Source of the DNA: Chaetoderma sp. LZ-2023a
Lineage: Eukaryota; Mollusca; Caudofoveata; Chaetodermatida; Chaetodermatidae
NCBI GenBank assembly: GCA_034401795.1
Contig: CM067367.1
Span: 35,440,880-35,504,879, forward strand
Direction of reading: 5' to 3'
Length of the DNA: 64,000 nt
Shown piece after piece: positions 55,886 to 64,000 of the stretch. Made by a program: the position numbers and the translations under genes. Position 1 is the first letter of the stretch. Each line of letters opens with the position of its first letter. The notes under the pieces are model-generated. The model saw only the letters and a list, made by a program, of their open reading frames with translations. It was not told the DNA's origin and searched no databases.

Positions 55886-57793
55886 CACAAGAAGCATGGC
55901 TCGGGGTGGCCTCAGCGTCTGCTTGTGGTAACTCTATAATATGGGGTATAGCATGAAGTGAGTGGGAATGGGACGAGGTCGGCAGAACAACTTTTCCATC
56001 CTTCCCTTTGGACAACACAAACGAAATACGAGTTCCCAGACCGAGTAGACCTGCACTGGAGAGGGAGATGGAGAATACCTCGTCATCATCCTCAGCATTA
56101 GGTGCTTGTTCACCAGACTCCTGGCTTTGTAGGAGAAGGGTCGAACTGGCACTGCGGTGCTCTAGACTAATGCCTGGAATGCTCGTCACCATAGAGACGT
56201 CTGTCTGGGTACTGGTGCCACGTGGAATGCCCAGTCTGAGCTCTGATACAGGGCCGTCACTGATACAAGGTTTAAGCTGATCGAAGTGGATGACTACGGT
56301 CAGGCCATCCGAAGCGTGGATATGGTAGGTCACGTCCGACGTCTTACCTACTACCACATAGGGGCCCTTCCACTGGTAACTCAGTTTACTCGGCAAGTTT
56401 GCAGATCATCGCGAATCATGTACCCAAAACCATTCTTCCCACTTCATATGGATCTCCATGCACTCTCCGGTCATGCCATGTTTTCTGACACCAGTGTGCA
56501 GTGGATAAAGTGGTTCTCACTAGCTCATGAGTCTGTTCTATCCGCTGCCGCATGAGCTCTACATAGAGAGATGGTGAATTTTTCACCCCCAGAATCCTGG
56601 GCATGGTCAGCTCCAGTGGCAAGGCTAATTCACAGCCTAACATTAACCGCACATGGGTTTAACCCGTGCTGTAATGTACTGAAGTACGGTATGCCATGAG
56701 CACATATGGGAGTCATAGATCCCAATCCCAACAATCAAGGCATGTTTCCTTCATCAACATCTCTGCCAGCGTACGGTTGAATCTTTTGACCATACCGTCG
56801 CTGCGGGGATGATATGATGTAGTTCTCGTTTTGATGATATGGAATAATTTGCAGAGCTCGGAGATCAGCTGGCTCTCAAAATTACTTCCTTGGTCGGAGT
56901 GCAATTCATAGGGCATTCCAAACCAGCAGAACACATTGCTTGCCAAGACCTCTGCTATTGTGGATGCCTCTTGGCCTGGCAGAGCAAATGCTTTCACCCA
57001 CTTCGTAAAATAATCTTGTAATACGAGGATGTATTTGTTTCCTTCATCCGTCGTATTCAAGGGTCCGAGCACATCAACAGACACTCGCTCCCATGGTGCA
57101 CCAACAATTTTTACTTGTAGGGGTGCGGAATGGTGCTGCTAACAGTGCGTCTTTGACATGGGACACATTTACCTTTACACTATCGCGTATCCCGATCCAG
57201 TGGAATATATGTTTTATCCGCATTAACGTTCGTTCCACAGCTAAATGTCTGGCGTTATCATGTAATTGTTGTAATATCGTTTTGCGATAACATTCTAGAA
57301 TCACCAGGCGGTTATTAATGTAGAGAACTCCTCGCTGTATATGGCATTCCTCGAATCGCTGGTAGTAGTACTTGGCTGTTGCGGATAGTGGTGTAACAGA
57401 TTCCCAGAGAGGGTGTACCCCCTCCTGGATCCACGTGTATATATTCCGTGTCTGCGCATCTGTTGCTTGTTCGTGAGTGACTTTCTCTGTGTTCCACTCT
57501 GAGCACTGCAATTCGGGGAACACCGGAGATGGGTGTGTTGTATGTGTCACAGTGGTGGATACTTCATGTTCATCCTTGAGCCCGATTCTGCTCAAGGCAT
57601 CATCATTTCCATGCAGTTTGCCGGGCCTATGAGCCACATTGAAGTTAAAAGCCTGCAGGGGTTCCTGCCACTTCGCTACCTGGCCCTCCGGATTTTTAAC
57701 GTTGTGGAGCCATCGTAGGAAAGCATAGGGAAGTGTGATCCATACGGAGAGTAAATGGGCGACAGTACAGAATGTGTTTATAATACTTGACAA
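55872..57793 (-). pseudogene. int: Integrase of gypsy copy B, broken
   Basis: 57793-57074 holds the end of RNase H (HRPGKLHGNDDALSRIG) and the HHCC region (LHDNARH), with a frameshift just before its Cys pair. 57084-56713 is the core: Asp4 in MSVDVLGP, Asp64 in LHSDQGSNFES, but Lys100 in GMVKRFNRTL where Glu is expected (codon at 56785-56787); spacing from Asp64 is 35. 56652-56416 and 56396-55872 give the C-terminal part with the GPY/F module (WKGPYVVVGKTSDVTYHIH). Same order as copy A. Confidence 0.9.
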
Positions 57794-58790
57794 AGTAGAC
57801 CACTGCTAATAGTTCTCGCTTAGTGGTCGCATAACTTTTCTTTGTTTTATTCAGAGTACGTGAACCATAACCCAAAACCTGCCCAATCCCATCCTCCATG
57901 ACCTGAGATAGAACTGCGCCAACAGTGTAAGCTGACGCATCAGTGTCCTGGATGAAATTACGGTTAGGATTAGGATGAGCGAGAATAAGAGCGGTCGTCA
58001 AGAGTTCCTTCAACCCCTTGAAGGAACCTTCAGACTCACTCGTCCACTCAAAGGGTCGATCCTTTTCGGTGATCTTGAAGAGACGTAATGCAATCTCACT
58101 GAAATGATGGATGTATCGTCGATAGTAATCACTATTGACAAAGACCAAAGAAGCTCCTAGTTTCCATGACAGACTCAGGTGTCTGCCACTCCACCACAGC
58201 TTTTGTTTTTGATGGTTTGGTGGCCACTCCATCACCGGATATGACATGTCCCAGGAACTCATGCTCTGTCGGAAGAGATGACAGTTCTTTAGTTTGAGCT
58301 TCAAGTTAGCCATGCGGAATCTTGACAGCATGGTGTCTAAATTGGAAAGAGTTTGCTCAAACTTTGGACCAAGGACGATTACGTCGTCAATGTAACACAG
58401 ACAGATTTCCCATTGCAGGGTAGTTAATAACTGCTCAATGAGATGCTCGAAAGTCCCAGGAGCGTTGCACAAGCCGTAGGGCATCTTGCGGAACTGAAAA
58501 AGACCATCTCTACAAACGAATGCGCTCTTCTCTATGTCAGCCTCATCCATGGCTACCTGCCAGCACCCACTAGCTAAATCAAGGGTACAAAACCCCCTGA
58601 CTCTGGACAAGGAATCTAAGGCCTGATCTGTCCGAGGTAACGGATACATGTCCTTAATGCTAAGATCATTAAGGATAGTGGTAGTCTATACAAAACTGCA
58701 AAGATCCCTCCTTTTTCACTGCTTGTACAATGGGACTGGCCCAGGGGGATGCTGATGGCTCAATTATTCCGGTCCGCAACATGTCCTCTA
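57696..58790 (-). pseudogene. pol: Reverse transcriptase/RNase H of gypsy copy B
   Basis: RT start at about 58785-58650 in another frame (TGIIEPSASPWASPIV). From 58649 one frame gives motif A (LDLASGCWQVAMD), FRKMPYGLCNAPGTFEHL and motif C intact as YIDD (58383-58394). A local double frameshift around 58200-58290 garbles the thumb. RNase H follows (QDTDASAYTVGAVLSQ, TKRELLAVVYFVKYYKH). Better preserved than copy A's RT at the active site. Confidence 0.9.
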
Positions 58791-59242
58791 ACCTGTTGGT
58801 GTGCCTCCGCGTCCTTATGAATCAGGAGATGTCTAACGGGTTCACGTATGGGTCGGTTGTTTCCGGTGCTAATGGAGTGTCGCACTAGGTGAGTTTCTCC
58901 GAGGTCAATGTCTCCTGATGAGAAACTATCATGATATTTGTGAAGTAATTTCCGTATTTGTAATTTTTGGGATTGCATCAATCCAACTGTGCCACGCAAA
59001 TATAGATCATGTAAGTGTTCAGGCAAATCATCAGACGTTGTTGTTGTGTTTGCGATTGGGGCTGTTTCCAGTGATATCACATCCACCAAATGCCCACAAT
59101 GGACTCCTGGTTTGAGTGTTATTGGGTCCGTAGTACCATTGAATACTTGAAAGGGTATATGAATTTTGTTGGTGGTATCCACGATGATGTGGGGACTGGC
59201 GCATTGTGAGGCAAGCATGTATTCAGGGTCGGGTTCCAACAT
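58760..59242 (-). pseudogene. Protease-RT linker region of copy B
   Basis: 160 codons open, containing LEPDPEYMLASQCASPHIIV, NGTTDPITLKPGVHCGHLVD and YHDSFSSGDIDLGETHLVRH. It aligns throughout with 41880-42300 of copy A. It is the segment that precedes RT in many animal gypsy pol proteins; no catalytic role is known to me. Confidence 0.8.
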
Positions 59243-59262
59243 GGCTGTGTGAGTGTGGTTTC

Positions 59263-59951
59263 CTAATTGTGGTTCACCACGCCAGCCACGGGTACATCTG
59301 CTCCAATAGCTGTTTGTAAAAAGTTGTTTGTAGGCCTAATGGGTGGCTTCTTATGAGGTGGGATGGTCTGACATAAGCGTTTGTTAAAGACGGTGATAGA
59401 AGCTCCAGTATCCACAGTGGCACCGGTGGAAATTCCGCTAAACAGACAGGTACATTTGTATATCACTTTACGGTGAGCCTGTGGAATAGTCTCCAATGAT
59501 ACCATTTGAGGCAGTGATGGTGGTGCGCTATCATTCTGTACATAGTCGGCTTGTTTCCGGATAGCTTCCATGAGTGCAGTTTGTGGCTGAGTATGGAAAC
59601 GGCCAACTCGTCGACACTGCTGCTGTAAATGCTTGGCGATGACGGGGTCGGGGATAACAGTGATGGTGGCGTTGTTGCTGATTCTGTGTAAGCTGTGTTG
59701 GTGTATTCTGCAGTGCGGATATGATGTTCACGTTCACTGAAGAGTGCTACCTGTGCGAGCCACTTTTTACAACGTGCCATGGGATGTTTTGTTGAGAAGC
59801 AACAGCATTGTGGGACGTTTCTTTTCTTTGTATGATGTTTCTTCTTGCGGATCCATGATGTTGAACGGGTGCTTTCCTCAAGATCACTGCTGATAGTGCA
59901 TGTTGGGGAGGTGGCTGTAAGAGGCTGTGAGTTACAAACCACCAAGGACAC
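59263..59951 (-). pseudogene. pro: Protease and second zinc knuckle of copy B, frameshifted
   Basis: 59951-59463 carries a damaged knuckle (QCCCFSTKHPMARC; compare the intact CCHC of copy A). 59571-59263 carries the aspartic protease site in ATVDTGASITVF and ends in a stop before the LLGSDFL-type segment. Another TAGGCCTA (59332-59339) lies here. Confidence 0.85.
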
Positions 59952-60288
59952 CAGGTGTTAAGTGTCTTGGCGATGGGACGTGGTGCTTGCAAAAACGTTG
60001 TTTCATCAGAGGTGCTGCAACCTACCACTGCCGTTTTACATAGGAAAGAAGGTTGTGTAGATGCGGAAAGTTTTGGGTCACCTTTTCCACAGGGGGAAGA
60101 TGGCAGTGCTGCGGATGCAGTGTGCATCATAGGCACCGTCATAGACAAAGCTGGGTGCGGGTGAGTGTATGATGTTGTAGGAATATGTTGATGAGTAAGT
60201 GTGGCTACCTGATGTAGTCAATCAGAGGCCGCAATTGAGCCGGGTTGTAGGGACGGGCACAGAAGCAAGTCTGTAATCAGTGCCCGTG

Positions 60289-62030
60289 CTAGTTTGGCGG
60301 ATTCTCTGGCTGCACGGTTCGTCGGTCAGCAGTTGGGGTTGTAGATGGAGGTCGGTTTGGACATCGTTCCCTCCATTGGCCCAGCTGACCACATCCAAAG
60401 CACGTGTTTGGTGGCAGTGCTGATGCTGTGTTTGACTGCGGTCTAGTGGTGGATTGTGTTGTGACTGTGGTGCTGAGTTTTGTCACGAGGTTGGTGAGTG
60501 CTGAGACCTGTTTAGTTATCTCTTCTAATCTTTCGTGCATGTTTTGTCTATTGCTATTATTGTGCAGGTTCCCGCGTCCTTGGGCATTGTTGTGGCCTCC
60601 ACGATGTGATTGGCCACGCCCTCTCCCTCTAGATGCGTGATTTTGACTGGGGTTTTCTGATTGTGTGTGTTGTTCATTGTTGGTGGCTTTTGCGGATGTA
60701 GTAGTTGATTCGGTTGTAGTTGCGACATTAACATCGTTTACCTCATTAATTGGATGTAGTTGGCGGCGATTATTTTTCTCCTTCTCCAAGAAGTTCTCGA
60801 TCTGAACCATGGTAGCCATGACGTGTTGTAAGCTGCCGTTCTCCGTGAGAAACAGTTTTTCTTTGAGGGCGGGCTCTCCACTCAACACGTCTATGAAAGT
60901 GTCGAGATGTAGATGTATTACGCCTTTGATATTTGTGCTGGGGTATGCGCGGGTAACAAAACGACGGATGCGACTCGCTAACTCTGGCAATGTTTCCTCC
61001 GAGCATCGACATAGATTCTTTAGTTGAAGCCAACTTGTTTCTCTGAGGGGCGGGGTCGCCGAGTCTTTCCGACAACACATTCGCTAGTTCGGTGTAGGAT
61101 GGTGTGTAGTCTGTGCCTAAGTCTGCCAGAACTTGTAAAGCTTTTCCACACAACTTTGCAGCTAAATACTCTCCCGTCTGTTGATTATTCCACCGGTTTG
61201 TCCTACTTATGATTTCGAATTGAACTTTATAATTAGCCCAATCAGTCTCTACGCTAAATTCGGGGGTGGGGGTGAAGAATGATCTGGCCATATCCTCGTG
61301 GAGAGGTAATTGATGCGAAACCTGGTGATGGTGCTGGCTAAACTGGCGAGAATGCGGATGTGGGTCGGCGTGTAGGTGGTGGTGGTGGTGGTGGTGGTGG
61401 TGGTGGTGGTGGTGGTGGTGGTGGTGGTGGTGGTGGTGGTGTTGCTCGTCGAGGTCCCTGACGATGCTGACGCATTCGTGAAGGCGATTCTCGGTGATAA
61501 TGCGTTTTACGGTACGATGGTTCTGCTGAATACTGCCCTGATGCGGGTCCATAGACAGGTGTAGGTCTATAGACTGGTGGAGGCATGTTGTGTAGACGAT
61601 GCGGACGTTCCTGATGGTATTCCTCGTACGAAGGCGACGCAGGTGACTGACATGAATGATGTGCGTGGTGTGTACATTGTCTGATGTATTGCTGGAATGG
61701 TGTAGCCGTATCCTCTGGTTTGTAGTGCGGTCCTGTTGGATAATAAGGAGATGATGCATGATAAGGAGGTGATATCGGATATGGTACATGAGTATCTGGC
61801 CACTGATCACCCATGGATGACGTAGGTGAACATAATGGTCGTGAAGGTGGTGGTTGCCCCCGTAGGGGTCTTTGATGTGGTAATCTTCGATCTGGCGTAG
61901 ATGGTGGTAGCCTATCTCGGAGATCCGATAAGGTGATGTATTGAGTTCCCACCTGTGAGGCATCATGGAATGTCCCCTCGCTGATTGGTGAGAACTCGTC
62001 GTTGTGGCGGTGCTGGTCATTCCGCACCAT
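60289..62030 (-). pseudogene. gag: Gag of gypsy copy B with expanded repeat
   Basis: The N-terminal frame 62030-61338 matches copy A (FSPISEGTFHDASQVGTQYI) and runs into a poly-Pro stretch at the GGT/ACC microsatellite. The downstream capsid-like core (about 61290-61000: EFSVETDWANYKVQFEIISR, EYLAAKLCGKALQVL) is in the frame that reads the microsatellite as poly-His, so the repeat region has shifted the frame. 61080-60289 continues with LDTFIDVLSGEPALKEKLFL, a basic RGRGRGQSHRGGH segment and a knuckle CFGCGQLGQWRERC whose His is Gln. Confidence 0.85.
61376..61442 (-). repeat. (ACC)n expansion inside gag of copy B
   Basis: About 22 tandem GGT units on the forward strand, ACC/CCA/CAC on the coding strand. 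Copy A has no such tract at the matching place. Depending on frame it encodes Pro, His or Thr runs and coincides with the frame change between the two halves of gag. Confidence 0.95.
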
Positions 62031-62174
62031 TTAAATTTGTGACATTGTCGGTGAGCACACGAGCAGTACGTCCATCATATGATGCTACCTCTAAATCGAG
62101 GGAATACTGACTGTCGGATGAAGAAGACTGAAACTCGCAGTTGGTGAGTGCAGGCGTGGGTTCGCTTCTCATTT

Positions 62175-62194
62175 GAGCCCCACATCGGGCGCCA
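62175..62194 (-). promoter_or_regulatory. tRNA primer-binding site of copy B
   Basis: On the reverse strand TGGCGCCCGATGTGGGGCTC begins two bases after the LTR end CTACA (62197). This anchors the orientation of copy B and defines the LTR edge used for the other copies. Confidence 0.88.
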
Positions 62195-62196
62195 CT

Positions 62197-64000
62197 TGTA
62201 GCTTGTGGGGGTACATGCTAGTCCACCGATAGATATCTGCCCATCGCACCACAAGTGCACGATGACCATACTGGTTATCTGGGGATCCCGTATGATGTCT
62301 CTCCGCGGTGTGCAAAGACCGACTTCTAGAGACGGTGGAACACTGATGTTCTAGTGGGGCCGTGCGACTATTGCCACCAGGATTGAACCACACGGTGTCG
62401 TCCCAACTATTTGTGTCACCAGTGTGTCTATCCATACTAATTTAGAAAACGGAACAATTATAATAATATACTAGAAATATAAATAAGTACTATACAAACA
62501 AGGTGAATCGTTTGACAGCAAATTGAGCACAATAATATACAATATAGAGCTAGCTGGTGTCCTTTCTACGTGGTGTCGCCGGCGGTACCACACAGATCCT
62601 TGAATCCGCAGAGGTATCCCCGTAAGATAAGCGTCCACATAAGAGGTCACTGAGTAACTTAGTATAAGTTAATATACCCCTAACATACACAGAGAGAACA
62701 ATGTTGCTGTGAGAGGAAAGTGCCTCATGCGGGCCTCCGTCACCGAATGCTTCATGATGGTGCGAGAGGAAGGTGCATCGCGCGGGCTTCCGTCACATTT
62801 ATAACTATATGTTTTCGCAGTGCTTTCCTTCATTGATGGGGTTATCTAGCTAACAAGTATCCGAGGATATGGGGAAGATGTATGTAAATCAGCACTTTAG
62901 CCATCACTGCTTGGAAACCTCGGATAGTTTCCCAGGGTCGGATCAGATCAACGTGCTGATGCGACGTCCAAACAATTATAAAGCCATATGGCCGGTGGAT
63001 CATGGAAAGAGACAATAACTTGGTATATGCGGGGCCCTAGAGGTATTTGGCCAATTTTACAAAACCTTGCCAGAGTGCGGGGCTACATTATCGCAACAAC
63101 CAGAAAAGCGGTGTACACTATATGTCTCCTAACGAAGAGATTGTCCCTAACCACTTTAACCTATCCTATCGAGCTAAATAGTTAGGTCTAGTTGGCAACA
63201 TGCCGGGCTCAAACAATTAGAGCACGGTCAACGACCTCAATGTGAAATTGATGATGGTGGGAATAAGTTATACAGATATAGATGTTGCTGTATAGTATCT
63301 CCTAGCATACTGCAGTCTAAGTTTTCTATAATTAAACAGAACATATTAACTGGATGGTTATCTGCCATATATATAACTAACAGATGCACTGAACAATGAC
63401 GAATTATATAAGAGTTAATGCGGTAGTAAGTATCAGGTTGAACGACCTAAACGATGCGGTTAGTTAAAGCACCTACAGTAAATAAGGATAATATGAACAG
63501 TAATAAAGAAATTATAAATTGTAGTCCTAATACCGGGAAGGCACCTATTAGTCATCAGTACCAAATACAGAAATAATAATTAGATGTACAATAGTATAGT
63601 TACTTGAGTACCTACTAGTTATCGGTATGGAACAGGCTACTACGTTACTGAAATTGAGGCGCTAACATATTCATAGCGCGAGTTGACACGTTCTCTGGAG
63701 CTGGAGAGATTTCCGCAGGCGATTCCTGCAGCTGGTTTCCACAGGTTGGCCCCACAAGCTGACTCCTCCAGGCAGGGTAGCTACAGTACACACTCAGGAC
63801 AGTGAAACAGCACAGTACCCGTCCGGTTGGTCCGCGCTACACGAGTGCATGCCTATAGTGTACAGAGTGGGGATTCGTAAAAACCTTTAATTATTCCGTT
63901 CTCGTTGTTCTTGGTAGCTTTCTTGAACTGTTAACCATTCTAAAATCGGCCCAGAAATGGTTGAGTTGTCCGCGAAAATCCCATTAAATTATCTTCAAAA
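62197..64000 (-). repeat. 5' LTR of gypsy copy B, running to or past the right edge
   Basis: Reverse-oriented LTR aligned piecewise with 46181-51990 and, inverted, with 35450-38754. It holds the paired GAGAGGAAAGTGCCTC-type blocks (62722, 62768). Relative to the other two LTRs it lacks the segment around 48540-48660 / 37130-37300. Similarity to the 52-kb end fades at about 63915, which may be the true LTR start, or U3 may continue off the window. Confidence 0.7.

Noticed and set aside
62370..62410. Possible tRNA T-arm (GGTTCAATCC on the reverse strand)
   Set aside because: No acceptor, D or anticodon arm can be folded around it; it lies in LTR sequence repeated at 46380.

Overview
The window looks like repeat-dense, AT-rich nuclear DNA of an invertebrate animal, most likely marine. 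Reasons: no bacterial-style gene packing, a full-length Tc1-type DNA transposon, Ty3/gypsy retrotransposons with animal-type pol, 3' ends of CR1/L2-like LINEs, many foldback/MITE copies, long microsatellites, and a decayed copy of a Cys-rich (CXC) gene family that I know as multi-copy in marine invertebrate genomes. The palindrome TAGGCCTA, strongly over-used here, fits my impression of echinoderm or hemichordate DNA, but a mollusc or lancelet cannot be excluded from sequence alone.

Layout. 1-23 kb is a field of dispersed repeats: tandem arrays with units of about 130-300 bp, microsatellites, a 390-bp MITE family (family 1) with a central hairpin and CRE-like TGACGTCA palindromes, a second foldback family (family 2), and a 0.7-kb repeat present twice in direct orientation 18.7 kb apart. 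One short reverse-strand exon candidate (about 17.8 kb) is the only thing there that resembles a host gene. 23.16-24.81 kb is an apparently intact Tc1-like transposon. 25-31 kb returns to foldback copies and ends in a 605-bp-period tandem array. 31.35-34.26 kb is the frameshifted CXC-family pseudogene, followed by an array whose units carry nuclear-receptor-type TCAAGGTCA sites.

From about 35.4 kb to the right edge the window is dominated by one Ty3/gypsy family. Copy A (forward) has a long 5' LTR with a CCAAT/TATA promoter, a primer-binding site, gag, protease, RT/RNase H and integrase. Copy B (reverse) has the same gene order and reaches the right edge. They lie tail to tail. Between them is a reverse-oriented LTR that has been invaded by a decayed mariner element and holds a LINE fragment. 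Both copies are dead, with different lesions: A has in-frame stops and a YIDN in place of the RT YIDD; B has frameshifts and a Lys at the third integrase catalytic position. Copy B also has, downstream of integrase, a 281-codon reading frame (about 53.5-54.3 kb) with a C2H2-like finger and a Pro/Ala/Ser/Thr-rich tail. I do not recognise it, and it is the most intriguing open reading frame here.

I see no operon, no CRISPR array, no rRNA or tRNA gene, and no convincing multi-exon host gene. No coherent new multi-gene system is visible. The best leads are the unexplained frame in copy B, the MITE family that spreads CRE palindromes, the TCAAGGTCA array, and the nested structure around 46-55 kb.
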